From Curtobacterium sp. BH-2-1-1 (lineage in GTDB: Bacteria; Actinomycetota; Actinomycetes; Actinomycetales; Microbacteriaceae): DNA of 64,000 nt. A model generated the notes under the pieces. That model saw only the letters and a program-made list of their open reading frames with translations, had not been told where the DNA came from and ran no database searches. The stretch is from positions 1,488,001 to 1,552,000 of the forward strand of contig NZ_CP017580.1 of the NCBI RefSeq assembly GCF_001806325.1, read 5' to 3'. The translations under genes and the position numbers were made by a program. Below, piece by piece: positions 33,173-41,652 of this stretch (positions are counted from its first letter, which is position 1; every line of letters starts with the position of its first letter).

Positions 33173-33826
33173 ATGGGGACCGAGCACACGACCGGCGCCG
33201 GCGCGTCCGCGCAGCGCGAGTACGACCGCCGCAGGGCGCGCGACGAGGCGACGATCCGCTCGACGTGGGGCGAGGGGCGGATCGGTACGATCGCCGTCGC
33301 ACTCTCGAGCGAGCGGCAGAGCACCGCGGCGTGGAGGTCCGGCGCCGTCGGTGAGGCTGAGGTCGGACGGAGACTCGACGCCATCGCGTCCGATCAGGTC
33401 GTGGTGCTCCACGACCGACGCATCCCCGGCTCCCGCGCGAACATCGACCACATCGTCGTCACTCGGGCTGGCGTCTGGGTCGTCGACGCCAAGCACTACC
33501 GAGGCAAGCGGCCGCGGCTGGTGGTCGAGGGTGGCCTGTTCCGTCCGCGCGTTGAGAAGCTCGTCGTCGGTGGCGACCGGACGAAGCTCGTGGACGGTGT
33601 CCTCCGCCAGGTGGCTCTCGTGCGGGAGCTCGTCGACCCGGTGCCCGTGCACGGCGCGCTCTGCTTCGTCGGGGCGGACTGGCCGCTCGTCGGCGGGTCG
33701 TTCACCGCGCGCGGTGTCGAGGTCTGCTGGCCGGGGAAGCTCGCGAAGCGGCTCGCTGCACGCGACGGGGAGGTCGACGTGGCTGCGCTCGCGGCGGCGG
33801 TGGGGCGGCGGTTCCGGCCGGCGTGA
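33173..33826 (+). CDS. NERD-domain (nuclease-related) protein
   Basis: A 217-residue protein with an N-terminal charged region (REYDRRRARDEATI) and a NERD domain from about residue 60. Typical motifs are GAVGEAEVGRRLDAI, HDRRIPGSRANIDHIVVT (catalytic-type Asp) and VWVVDAKHYRGKRP, matching the D-x-K core of restriction-like nucleases. WPGKLAKRL near the end is also usual for the family. Such proteins may cut or bind DNA; in vivo roles are unclear. The ATG at 33173 has GGATGG upstream; an in-frame GTG at 33161 is the alternative. It borders the low-GC insert with the OLD-like ATPase. Confidence 0.82.
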   Translation: MGTEHTTGAGASAQREYDRRRARDEATIRSTWGEGRIGTIAVALSSERQSTAAWRSGAVGEAEVGRRLDAIASDQVVVLHDRRIPGSRANIDHIVVTRAGVWVVDAKHYRGKRPRLVVEGGLFRPRVEKLVVGGDRTKLVDGVLRQVALVRELVDPVPVHGALCFVGADWPLVGGSFTARGVEVCWPGKLAKRLAARDGEVDVAALAAAVGRRFRPA

Positions 33827-33842
33827 GGCCCGACGGCCGCGG

Positions 33843-33895
33843 GTCAGTGCTCGCGCAGGAACGGGTCGAGGACGCGCCACGTCGACGAGGTGTTG
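33843..33895 (-). pseudogene. Possible 3' remnant of a truncated gene
   Basis: On the minus strand a short frame reads PNTSSTWRVLDPFLREH then stop, resembling the C-terminus of a native-composition protein, with no start or upstream body. Beyond about 33895 the base composition drops, so this could be the end of a gene cut by the insertion carrying the OLD-like ATPase. No family was recognised. Confidence 0.3.
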
Positions 33896-34013
33896 GGAAG
33901 TCGATGGCAACGCGTTTGCTCTAGGGCGACGTGAAGCCGTACGCCATACCCTCGCCCGTCGACGACCACCACGCCCCTGAGCACGGCGTGCTCGGGCTAC
34001 CGCAGGAGAGGAA

Positions 34014-35756
34014 TCAGTTTGTCCCGAACTCTTCAAGTTGCGTGAGAACGGTCTTGACATCATCGCAGACTTCATCGATAAGAAATTCCTTGGCAACTTT
34101 GACAGCAGAAACACCGAACCGACTGAGAATGTCCTTTGCATGGATGTCGCAGAGCGTGGCGGGCACGTCGGCGTCGGTGAAGTTGGCGCCAATCGCAAGT
34201 GCGAAGTCGTTCTGGAGAACCTCCCGGACCTGCTCTTCCGACATGCCGGAGGCGCGCGCCAGAGGACCCGGATGCACTAGATAGGACTCGATGTAGCGAC
34301 GACGCCACTTACGAGTTACGAACCCTTGGACAGCTGGCACTCGTTTGTCTTCAAGATCCCCGCCAACTGTCGTGATTGGATCTTCGTCACGATCCCGAAG
34401 GCTGAATGCCTCGATAGAGCCGAACTCATCGTCAAGTGCCCGCCAAAGAACCTTCCGCTCCTTATGCTGGTCACTGGTCCGCCAGAGCGCAACCGAAGTT
34501 GGAAGAGGGGAGCCGATGGTCTCTCCAATCGCCCTCAGCACCGATGCATCACTAGTACCCTCATAGAAAAATATCTTTTTGCTATCCCTCACTTTTTCGA
34601 TACGAGGCGCGTACGTTGACCCGATTCCAACTAGTAGGCCAACCTGCTGTTCCTCGCTTTTTAAGTAGCGAAACTTTCCCCCCGTCCGAACCTCAAGAAT
34701 ATCCGTCGGATCAGTGGTTTTCAAGATTTCGCTCGAATGGGTTGCAAGGAGCACCTGCTTATCAAAACGGCGAGCAAGGTATCGAAGACGATCTACGAGC
34801 TGAGCTTGCAGCGACGCATGTAGGTGGGCGTCTGGCTCGTCGAAAAGGAGAATGTCCACGCTGCTTGACGTTGCAAGCGTGTAGACGCTGAGCCATTGCA
34901 GAAAACCACTCCCTTCCACCATGAGGTCCCGGGAGTTGTACCCGGCATGGCGGGTTAGCAGGTGCCCGTCGACCTTACCCTTCACCACGTTGGCCTGAAT
35001 ATAGGTGTGGTACTCATCGTCGAAATCTGCGATTGATATCTCGGCAGAAAAGACCTCACGGAGCGTCTGCTGGAGGAGTTCCCAGGGATCGGACGCTCGT
35101 AAAGCCCGCAGATCCGGGTCTGAGATTTTTTGCTTTTCCCCGCGAAGTCGCTTTCGTTCGGCAGTGTTCGCGTCTCGCATGTCGAGCAGCAGATTCCGCA
35201 GAATAGCGCCGGCCAAACCTTCCCCAATGCGCCTGCGGCGTAACGCCCCATAGGTTCTCTCTTCGCGAGCCGATATCCCGGCAAACGGAGGTAAGTACGC
35301 GAGCACCGGCGGCCGATCTCCGTCATGCATCGTAGTCTCGGCAACCTTAATAAACAAACGATCGTTCGCTAGCGCTAACGAGAAAGCAAGCTTGTGCTCG
35401 GTCTCGCCGTCTTTCCACTCGCATGCGATGAGGAGGGTGTAGCCGTCAGGGTCTTCGTCCGTTTTTTGTGTTTTGAGATTGCTCCACAGGTGCTTCAGCG
35501 ACGGTACGTTGATCGGAGAGAACTCGTCATCTCCAAGTCCGAAGCCCTGGCTGCTTGTCATGCCATTCAGCAACGCTCTGCTGCCCTTTTGAGCAACTGT
35601 CGCAACCTTGCAAAACTCCCATACGGCAAGGGCTTGAAGGAGACTCGATTTGCCGGCATTGTTCCCACCCGCAACGATCGAGAGGCCTGGCATGAGTGCC
35701 ACGTCGCTCTTGCCGAACTGCTTGAAACGCCGAAGCTCCACACTCGTGAGATGCAC
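34014..35756 (-). CDS. OLD-like AAA ATPase with Toprim nuclease domain
   Basis: A 580-residue ATP-dependent nuclease candidate. The N-terminal SMC-like ATPase has Walker A GGNNAGKSS (about residues 30-38), a signature-like VEGSGFLQWL, Walker B ILLFDEPDAHLHASLQ and an H-loop LLATHSSEIL. The C-terminal part has Toprim features: FFYEGTSDASVLRAIGE and SLRDRDEDP. This is the OLD-family layout found in phage-defence systems. The GTG at 35756 has GGGGAGGA upstream; an ATG at 35780 is the alternative. GC content is clearly below that of its neighbours, supporting acquisition. No UvrD-like partner (as in Gabija) is present; it appears to act alone, like class 1 OLD proteins. Confidence 0.85.
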   Translation of the reverse strand: MHLTSVELRRFKQFGKSDVALMPGLSIVAGGNNAGKSSLLQALAVWEFCKVATVAQKGSRALLNGMTSSQGFGLGDDEFSPINVPSLKHLWSNLKTQKTDEDPDGYTLLIACEWKDGETEHKLAFSLALANDRLFIKVAETTMHDGDRPPVLAYLPPFAGISAREERTYGALRRRRIGEGLAGAILRNLLLDMRDANTAERKRLRGEKQKISDPDLRALRASDPWELLQQTLREVFSAEISIADFDDEYHTYIQANVVKGKVDGHLLTRHAGYNSRDLMVEGSGFLQWLSVYTLATSSSVDILLFDEPDAHLHASLQAQLVDRLRYLARRFDKQVLLATHSSEILKTTDPTDILEVRTGGKFRYLKSEEQQVGLLVGIGSTYAPRIEKVRDSKKIFFYEGTSDASVLRAIGETIGSPLPTSVALWRTSDQHKERKVLWRALDDEFGSIEAFSLRDRDEDPITTVGGDLEDKRVPAVQGFVTRKWRRRYIESYLVHPGPLARASGMSEEQVREVLQNDFALAIGANFTDADVPATLCDIHAKDILSRFGVSAVKVAKEFLIDEVCDDVKTVLTQLEEFGTN

Positions 35757-36376
35757 GTCCGCCGTCCTCCCCGGTCTCATGGAAATGAATACTTGTCATA
35801 GCTCACCATGGATCCGGCATGTGGCCCGTTTCCCGCGCCGCGACCTTGAGCAAGCTCCCCGAAGGCATCTCGTCTTTAACCCCACAGCTGTGAGCCGTTT
35901 CGCAGCTGTGGCCACTCTCCCGCGGCTTGTCCACACGCGCGCGTCTCTCAACTACGTGCCGCGAGTTGTCAAAGGATCCTGTTCAGCGGTCGCAGACCGC
36001 GAGAAGGCGTTTGGCGCCGCTAAGACTGAAGCGTTCCCACCTCGATGTCGAACGGGGGTACACCCCAGTGCCACGGGCGCCGGTGGCTGCGAGCCTGTCG
36101 TTCTGAGATGCTCGCCGAGCCGTCACCACAAATCTGCCCGCTGATCTAGACCTTAGGCAGCGCGAAGCAGTGGTCAACTCGATTCGGCCCATCACGGGCA
36201 TACAGGCGCGAAGCCCTGCACTGGGCTGCACTCTTGATCAGCGCAGGGATCTGACTCCGACTGTGGGTTCAGACGAAGTTCATCCGTGCATGCGCCCGAG
36301 CAAGCGGCACCGCAGCGCGGGACGCCCTGAGCAAGATCTGCACTAAAGACGCACAACGGGCACTCCCAGCAACAAG
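35757..36376. other. Non-coding, lower-GC stretch upstream of OLD-like gene
   Basis: About 620 bp with no convincing gene on either strand; all frames are short or of implausible composition. It holds an imperfect inverted repeat, CCACAGCTGT (35881-35890) with GCAGCTGTGG (35901-35910). The composition matches the OLD-like gene rather than the flanking core, so it is probably the rest of the inserted segment, including that gene's promoter. Confidence 0.5.
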
Positions 36377-36402
36377 AAAACCCCCGCGTGAACGGGGGTT
36401 TT
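36377..36402 (-). terminator. Intrinsic terminator of tRNA-Ser
   Basis: On the minus strand CCCCC-N8-GGGGG is followed by TTTT, directly after the tRNA 3' end. It is a short classical terminator. Confidence 0.85.
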
Positions 36403-36405
36403 CAG

Positions 36406-36495
36406 TGGCGGTACCGGTGGGATTTGAACCCACGGTGGAGTTGCCCCCACACATGTTTTCGAGACATGATCCTTCGGCCGCTCGGACACGGTACC
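36406..36495 (-). tRNA. tRNA-Ser (anticodon CGA)
   Basis: A 90-nt type II tRNA with CCA encoded. Acceptor strands GGTACCG and CGGTACC pair fully, with discriminator G. The anticodon stem CATGT/ACATG encloses the loop CTCGAAA with anticodon CGA, reading the serine codon UCG. A long variable arm (GTGGGGGCAACTCCAC) is characteristic of serine tRNAs, and the T-arm GTGGGTTCAAATCCCAC is standard. The lower-GC insert lies next to its 3' end, as expected for a tRNA used as an integration target, though no integrase or direct repeat was found. Confidence 0.97.
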
Positions 36496-36637
36496 GGGAA
36501 AGAGTTTACACGATCCAGGAGGCGCCACGCACCACCGCGCGTCGGCTCCCCCTCCACAGGTGGCCTGTCCCGGACGCCCGTCCACGGCCCGGTCGAGACG
36601 GATCGCGTCCCGAAGAAGTCCGCGTAACGTCCACCGC

Positions 36638-37627
36638 ATGAGATCTCGCACGCTCATCGCACTGCTGTCGTCGGTCGTCGGTGGCCTCACCGTCCTGGGG
36701 GGCGCTGCCTTCGGCGCCCGGGCCGGCGTCCGTGGCCAGCGCGCCGCCGCCCGTCGCGTCGGCGAACTGCTGCCCGTGCACGCCGACTGGTGGCGCGAGC
36801 GTTTGCAGCACGAAGGGCAGATCACGTACCTCGCGATCGGTGACTCGGCGGCGCAGGGCGTCGGTGCGAGCGAGCCCCACCGCGGGTACGTGGGGCTGCT
36901 CGCCCGCCGGATCCGACACCGCTCCCGGTCGTCGGTCCGCGTCGTGAACCTCAGCGTGTCCGGCTCGACGACGTGGGGGGCGCGGAAGGACCAACTGCCG
37001 AAGCTCCGCAACTACACACCCGACATCTGCACGGTGTCGATCGGCGCGAACGACATCGCCGACTTCCACCCCGACAAGTTCGAGCGGAACATCCGCGACA
37101 TCTACGGCGCGGTGCCGTCGCACGCGATCGTCGCCGAGCTGCCGTGCATGTTCGTCCCCGACCGTGAGCGCAAGGTCGCCGTGGCGAACGAGATCGTGCA
37201 CCGCGTGGCCGAGGAGTTCGGGCTCACGGTCGCGCCGCTGCACACCATCACCAAGCGGGTCGGTCTGCGCCGGACGTTCTTCAACAGCTACGGCGACCTG
37301 TTCCACCCGAACGACCGCGGGTACGAGATCTGGGCGAGCGCGTTCGAACCCGCGGTCGATGCTCGGGTCGACGTCGTCGCCGCGATCCGGCACTACCTGT
37401 CCGCCCGCGAAGCCGAGGACCTCGGTGCCGGAGCCGGAGCAGTGGCGACCGCCCGGGCCGAGCAGGACACCGAGGGGGCCGAGGCACTCGACCACGCCGA
37501 GCGTCCCGGTCGCATCGACCGCCTGCGGCAGCGCATGACCGGATCGGTCACACTGCCCGACGCCGGACCCGACACGCACCCCGACGGTCCGGACGACCGC
37601 GCGGGTGATGTCGGCGGCACCGCCTAG
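36638..37627 (+). CDS. SGNH/GDSL-type hydrolase
   Basis: A 329-residue esterase/lipase-like protein. After an N-terminal hydrophobic segment (residues 6-28), probably an uncleaved anchor or signal, come block I YLAIGDSAAQG (nucleophile Ser70), the block III motif GAND (Asn138) and block V DLFHPND (Asp220, His223), giving a complete SGNH catalytic set. The C-terminal 80 residues are Asp/Ala/Pro rich and probably disordered. The ATG at 36638 is preferred over an upstream in-frame start at 36560, which would bury the hydrophobic segment. It ends 10 bp before radA. The substrate is unknown. Confidence 0.88.
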   Translation: MRSRTLIALLSSVVGGLTVLGGAAFGARAGVRGQRAAARRVGELLPVHADWWRERLQHEGQITYLAIGDSAAQGVGASEPHRGYVGLLARRIRHRSRSSVRVVNLSVSGSTTWGARKDQLPKLRNYTPDICTVSIGANDIADFHPDKFERNIRDIYGAVPSHAIVAELPCMFVPDRERKVAVANEIVHRVAEEFGLTVAPLHTITKRVGLRRTFFNSYGDLFHPNDRGYEIWASAFEPAVDARVDVVAAIRHYLSAREAEDLGAGAGAVATARAEQDTEGAEALDHAERPGRIDRLRQRMTGSVTLPDAGPDTHPDGPDDRAGDVGGTA

Positions 37628-37637
37628 CCTGGCGATC

Positions 37638-38999
37638 ATGGCGCGCGCTCAGTCCCTCTACCGCTGCACCGAGTGCGGCTGGACCAGCATCAAGTGGGTC
37701 GGCCGCTGCGGTGAGTGCCAGTCCTGGGGCACGGTCGAGGACTCCACCGCGGCCACCGCCAGCGTCCGGGGCACCACCTCGGTGGCGGTCACGGGCAACC
37801 GCGTGGCCCGCCCCATCACCGAATCCCGCGGAACCACCGTCCAGCGCTGGCAGACCGGCATCGGCGAGTTCGACCGCGTCCTCGGCGGCGGAGTCGTTCC
37901 GGGTGCGGCGGTCCTGCTGTCCGGCGAGCCCGGCGTCGGCAAGTCCACGCTCCTGCTCGAGGTCGCTTCACGAGCGGCAGCGACCGGAAAGCGCGTGCTC
38001 TACGTCAGCGCCGAGGAATCCGTCGACCAGGTCCGGCTCCGCGCCGAACGCACCGGGGCGATGCACGACGACCTCTACCTGGCGAGCGAGGTCGACCTCG
38101 GCGTCATCCTCGGCCAGATCGACCAGGTCAAGCCCGACCTCCTCATCGCCGACTCGGTGCAGACCATCTCGTCGAGCTCGATCGACGGCATCGCCGGTGG
38201 TACGTCGCAGGTGCGCGAAGTCGCCTCCACGCTGATCCGCGTCGCGAAGGACCGCGCGCTCCCGGTCCTCATCGTCGGCCACGTGACGAAGGACGGCACG
38301 ATCGCCGGACCCCGACTGCTCGAACACCTCGTCGACGTCGTGTGCCACTTCGAGGGCGACCGGCAGACCGCGCTCCGGTTCGTCCGCGCGCTCAAGAATC
38401 GCTTCGGCCCCACGGACGAGGTCGGCTGCTTCGACATGGCCGGCGACGGCATCCACGAGGTCCCCGACCCCAGCGGCCTGTTCATGTCGAAGAACGGCGC
38501 GCCGGTGTCCGGTACGTGCGTGACCGTCGCGCTCGAGGGTCGCCGAGCGCTCCCGGTCGAGGTGCAGGCGCTCGTCGTCCCGAGCTCGGCACCCCAGCCG
38601 CGTCGGGTGGTGAACGGCGTCGACTCCTCCCGCGTGGCGATGCTGCTCGCGGTGCTCGAACGTCGCGCCGGCCTGAAGCTGTCGGATGCCGACGTCTACG
38701 TCTCCACGGTGGGCGGCATGAAGCTCACCGAGCCCGGCGCCGACCTCGCCATCGCGCTGGCCCTGGCGAGTGCCGCCCGCGACCGCCCGTACCCGCACAC
38801 GTTGGCGGCCGTCGGCGAGATCAGCCTCGCGGGCGAGATCCGTCCGACCACGGGAACAAAGCAGCGCGCGAGCGAAGCCGCACGCCTCGGGTTCACGACC
38901 GTGCTCGGCGCGGACGCCCAGCACCTCCGCGAAGCACTGCGGGTCGCGTTCTCCCTGGCCGCGAACGAGCGGGAGCGCGAACTCGATCGAGCGTTCTGA
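37638..38999 (+). CDS. radA: DNA repair protein RadA
   Basis: A 453-residue RecA-related helicase that aids branch migration and processing of recombination intermediates. An N-terminal zinc finger (Cys10, Cys13, Cys24, Cys27: CTECGW, CGECQSW) is followed by the RecA-like core with Walker A GEPGVGKST (96-104), the RadA-specific KNRFG motif, and a C-terminal Lon protease-like domain (MKLTEPGADLAIALALAS). The length is normal. The ATG at 37638 has no strong ribosome site, so it may be translated after the SGNH gene, 10 bp upstream. Confidence 0.97.
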   Translation: MARAQSLYRCTECGWTSIKWVGRCGECQSWGTVEDSTAATASVRGTTSVAVTGNRVARPITESRGTTVQRWQTGIGEFDRVLGGGVVPGAAVLLSGEPGVGKSTLLLEVASRAAATGKRVLYVSAEESVDQVRLRAERTGAMHDDLYLASEVDLGVILGQIDQVKPDLLIADSVQTISSSSIDGIAGGTSQVREVASTLIRVAKDRALPVLIVGHVTKDGTIAGPRLLEHLVDVVCHFEGDRQTALRFVRALKNRFGPTDEVGCFDMAGDGIHEVPDPSGLFMSKNGAPVSGTCVTVALEGRRALPVEVQALVVPSSAPQPRRVVNGVDSSRVAMLLAVLERRAGLKLSDADVYVSTVGGMKLTEPGADLAIALALASAARDRPYPHTLAAVGEISLAGEIRPTTGTKQRASEAARLGFTTVLGADAQHLREALRVAFSLAANERERELDRAF

Positions 39000-39074
39000 C
39001 CGATCACGGCAGCACTGATCACCGCAGAGCCGGCGGTGCGACACGCCGCCGAACGACGCACACGCAAGTGCGAG

Positions 39075-39482
39075 TCAGGCTCGGAGCGCCGCCAGCAGGT
39101 CCTCGGCCGTCGCCTGCATCGTGTGCGGGCCCGCGATGTCGAAGAAGACGCCCTCGAGCGAGTCCAGATGCGCCGCGATGAACTCCTCGAGCCGCGGCCC
39201 GTCGTAGACCATCACCTGCCGAACCTTCTCGTCCGGCACCATCGCCGTGTACGCGTCCGCCGACGAGAACAGCAGCAGGATGCGCTTGTCCGAGCCCTCG
39301 CGCCCGAACACCCGCACCTGCATGTCCTTCTTGCCGGTGACGAGCCGGGGGACGATCACGATGTCGTTGCGGAGCGCGAACGCCACCGCCGCGACGTCCT
39401 GCTTCTCGAGCGCCGCCTCGAGCTGTTCGCTCCGGAAACGCTGTTCCTTGTCTGCCATCGGGACCCAGTCCACCAGATTCAT
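39075..39482 (-). CDS. SseB-like hypothetical protein
   Basis: A 135-residue cytoplasmic protein: [61 protein letters not shown] and a closing [20 protein letters not shown]. The middle region resembles the SseB domain seen in many actinobacterial hypothetical proteins of unknown role. The start at 39482 is uncertain; a second in-frame ATG at 39458 is equally possible. It converges on radA and is divergent from the cold-shock gene, sharing a gap with two perfect palindromes. Confidence 0.65.
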   Translation of the reverse strand: MNLVDWVPMADKEQRFRSEQLEAALEKQDVAAVAFALRNDIVIVPRLVTGKKDMQVRVFGREGSDKRILLLFSSADAYTAMVPDEKVRQVMVYDGPRLEEFIAAHLDSLEGVFFDIAGPHTMQATAEDLLAALRA

Positions 39483-39509
39483 GGACGTTCGGCGACTTCG
39501 GCTCTTCCC

Positions 39510-39540
39510 TTGTGGCCACAAGACTGTAGATTGGTACCAA
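39510..39540. promoter_or_regulatory. Two adjacent perfect palindromes upstream of cspA
   Basis: TTGTGGCCACAA (39510-39521) and TTGGTACCAA (39531-39540) lie in the gap between the SseB-like gene and cspA. Their spacing of 20 bp centre to centre (two helical turns) suits a dimeric regulator pair, but no protein can be named. Confidence 0.4.
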
Positions 39541-39762
39541 CCGCTTCGGCGGGAGTCCATCGTTCTTCCGGTGCACAGCACCTCGAGCGCCATCGGTCAC
39601 TGGCCTTCCCCGGCCGCCTGGCCCCGAACCCGTTCTACCGGCCCCATGCCCGCAGGACGCATCGATCTGACGACATCCGTCGGTGGATCGGCGGTAGCGA
39701 ATACCGCATCGCAAGGCAGTCGACTGCAGATGTCGACTGGCAAGAAAGTAAGGAACGCCATC

Positions 39763-39972
39763 ATGGCATCGACCGGCACCGTCAAGTGGTTCAACAACGA
39801 AAAGGGCTTCGGCTTCATCGCCCCGGACGACGGCTCCGCTGACGTCTTCGCTCACTTCTCCGCGATCGCTGGCAACGGCTACAAGTCGCTCGAGGAGAAC
39901 CAGAAGGTGGAGTTCGACATCACCGAGGGCCGCAAGGGCCCGCAGGCGGAGAACATCTCCGTCATCGGCTGA
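39763..39972 (+). CDS. cspA: Cold-shock protein (CspA family)
   Basis: A 69-residue single cold-shock domain that binds single-stranded RNA/DNA. RNP1 is KGFGFI (14-19) and RNP2 is VFAHF (28-32); TVKWFN at the start and [16 protein letters not shown] at the end are canonical. AAGGA lies 9 bp before the ATG at 39763. About 220 bp of untranslated sequence upstream could form the structured leader common to cold-shock mRNAs, although an in-frame extension is open there. A strong terminator follows 14 bp after the stop. Confidence 0.96.
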   Translation: MASTGTVKWFNNEKGFGFIAPDDGSADVFAHFSAIAGNGYKSLEENQKVEFDITEGRKGPQAENISVIG

Positions 39973-39986
39973 TCTCCTCCAGCCCG

Positions 39987-40021
39987 AACGGGCCCGTCGT
40001 CCTCGTGACGACGGGCCCGTT
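39987..40021 (+). terminator. Terminator of cspA
   Basis: AACGGGCCCGTCGT and its perfect 14-nt complement enclose a 7-nt loop, followed by CCCGTTT. It lies just after the cspA stop. Confidence 0.85.
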
Positions 40022-40083
40022 CCCGTTTCACGACTTCTGCGCCGCCCGCATCCGTCGTATCACCGCTGATATGCTGACTCCCC

Positions 40084-40848
40084 GTGCGGAGCGGATACGT
40101 CGTCTACGTCGACGAAAGCGGAGATCACAGTCTCACGAGCATCGACCCGGACTACCCGATGTTCGTCCTGGCGTTCTGCATCTTCCCGGTCGACCTGTAC
40201 GTCGAGCGCATCGTCCCGCTCGTACAGCGGATCAAGTTCGACTTCTTCAACCACGACATGGTCGTCCTGCACGAGCGCGAGATGCGACAGTCTGCACCGC
40301 CGTTCGACATCCTCCTGAACGCCAAGGTTCGGACGGCGTTCATGCAGCGGGTCGACTCGGTGTTCGACGAGCGGTTTGGCATCGTCGCGAGCGCGATCCG
40401 GAAACACGAGTTCCGTGCTCGTGTCGGCGTTGACACGAGTCCGTACCACGTCGCCCTCGAGTTCGGGCTCGAGCGGGTGTTCCTGCAGCGGCAGAGCAAA
40501 GGAGTCGCGCGGAGCGAGACGGTCGTCGTCTTCGAGAGCCGCGGTCGAACCGAGGACCGTGACCTCGAGCGGGAGTTCGGTCGGATCCTGTCCACGACGA
40601 AGATGCGTGGGATGGCCCAGACGTTCCGCTTCGCGATCGCGAGCAAGCAGGCGAACAGCACGGGCCTGCAGATCGCCGACCTCGTCGCACGGCCGATCGG
40701 AACCCACTTGCTCCACCCGGAGCAGCGGAACCGGGCCTGGGACCGGATCCTCAACCGGATGCCGAAGTCGCCGGCGGGCTCAGAACTCGGATGGGGGCTC
40801 AAGGTCTACCCCTTACAAGCGAAAACCCCCGGAGATCCGGGGGTGTGA
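40084..40848 (+). CDS. DUF3800 domain protein
   Basis: A 254-residue protein starting with the DUF3800 hallmark YVDESGD (Asp10, Glu11, Asp14), a likely metal site; GLQIADLVARPIGTHLL near the end carries the second conserved Asp. The fold is predicted to be RNase H-like, and members often sit in defence or mobile contexts, though function is not established. The GTG at 40084 lies 8 bp after a TATGCT -10 element with no ribosome site, pointing to leaderless expression. The C-terminal codons overlap a terminator hairpin. Confidence 0.85.
   Translation: MRSGYVVYVDESGDHSLTSIDPDYPMFVLAFCIFPVDLYVERIVPLVQRIKFDFFNHDMVVLHEREMRQSAPPFDILLNAKVRTAFMQRVDSVFDERFGIVASAIRKHEFRARVGVDTSPYHVALEFGLERVFLQRQSKGVARSETVVVFESRGRTEDRDLEREFGRILSTTKMRGMAQTFRFAIASKQANSTGLQIADLVARPIGTHLLHPEQRNRAWDRILNRMPKSPAGSELGWGLKVYPLQAKTPGDPGV
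40826..40843 (+). terminator. Terminator hairpin within the last codons of the DUF3800 gene
   Basis: CCCCCGG-AGAT-CCGGGGG, preceded by GAAAA. The stop codon follows 3 bp later, so the stem is part of the coding sequence. It probably serves both convergent genes, though no clear T-run follows on the plus strand. Confidence 0.6.
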
Positions 40849-40907
40849 CGCCGACCGGGCATTCCCAATCCACTTGCCTTCATCGTAGCAGGGTGAGCAC
40901 CACCGGA

Positions 40908-41588
40908 CTACCCGAGGATGAACTGCACCGACGCCTTCGACTCGATGTTCCCCACCGCCACCTCCAGGTGGTAGCTCGCACCCCCACCGGTGACCGACGG
41001 CCGAGACGAGTCACACGTCGACGTCGACGACCGCGTCCGGTCCCAGGCGATCGCCGGCGTGGTCAGGGTCTGCCCGGCCTTGATCGTGACGTCCTGGTTG
41101 GTCCCGCCGGTCTGGCAGTCCTTCGACGACCAGTACTGCTCCTCGCCGGACGAGATCGTGAGGACCTGCTGGGACGACCCGAGGTCCATGTGGCACGAGT
41201 TCGACCCGGTGTTCTTGATCGACATCGCGATCTTCGGGTCCTCGGTGGGGCCGTACGAGGTCTTGTCGACGACGGGCGTGAGCTCGATCTGTTCCTTGGC
41301 ACACGTCGACCCGTCCTTGGCCGAGGCCGAAGACGAGGCTGAGGCCGAGGCCGACCCCGAGGGCGAAGCGGCTGCAGAGGGGGTGGCACGCGGCGACGAC
41401 GACGGCCCGGCAGACGATGCGGAGGCGGAAGCGGGAGAAGAACCCGGGTCAGCAGACGCCCCACCCCGCCCGACCACGATCAGCACGACGACGACCACGA
41501 TCAGCAGCAGCACCCCGATGACCATCGCACGACGGCGCCAGTAGACGCCCGGCTTCTCGGGCCCGACGGGGTGACGGAACGACGACAT
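40908..41588 (-). CDS. Membrane-anchored extracellular protein, DUF4232-like
   Basis: A 226-residue type II membrane protein. A 20-residue cytoplasmic N-terminus, one helix (AMVIGVLLLIVVVVVLIVVG), a Ser/Ala/Pro-rich linker of about 50 residues and a C-terminal beta-sandwich-like domain with four cysteines (TCAKEQ, SCHMDL, DCQTGG, TCDSSR) and IKNTGSNSC. The domain resembles small secreted immunoglobulin-like modules of actinobacteria; no function is known. The linker is encoded by a GCC/TCG-rich, repetitive stretch. It converges on the DUF3800 gene. Confidence 0.72.
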   Translation of the reverse strand: MSSFRHPVGPEKPGVYWRRRAMVIGVLLLIVVVVVLIVVGRGGASADPGSSPASASASSAGPSSSPRATPSAAASPSGSASASASSSASAKDGSTCAKEQIELTPVVDKTSYGPTEDPKIAMSIKNTGSNSCHMDLGSSQQVLTISSGEEQYWSSKDCQTGGTNQDVTIKAGQTLTTPAIAWDRTRSSTSTCDSSRPSVTGGGASYHLEVAVGNIESKASVQFILG

Positions 41589-41652
41589 GCGCACAGGGTA
41601 GACAACGGCGCGAGCCCGACGAGGGAACCCCGCCGGAGGGCAGGCGAAAGCG

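Noticed and set aside
33280..33300. GATCGGTACGATCG dyad seen both here and before nadK (49750)
   Set aside because: One copy is inside the NERD coding region and the sequence is simple; two occurrences are not enough to call an operator.
34014..35756. Gabija-type defence pair
   Set aside because: The required UvrD-like helicase gene does not adjoin the OLD-like gene on either side.
35650..36144. A 164-residue plus-strand frame in the low-GC segment
   Set aside because: It begins inside the OLD-like gene on the other strand, has a mixed composition and no motif or ribosome site.
36380..36440. Possible attachment repeat at the 3' end of tRNA-Ser
   Set aside because: I looked for a copy of the tRNA 3' end near 33830-33960 and found none, and no integrase gene is present; insertion by site-specific recombination is unproven.
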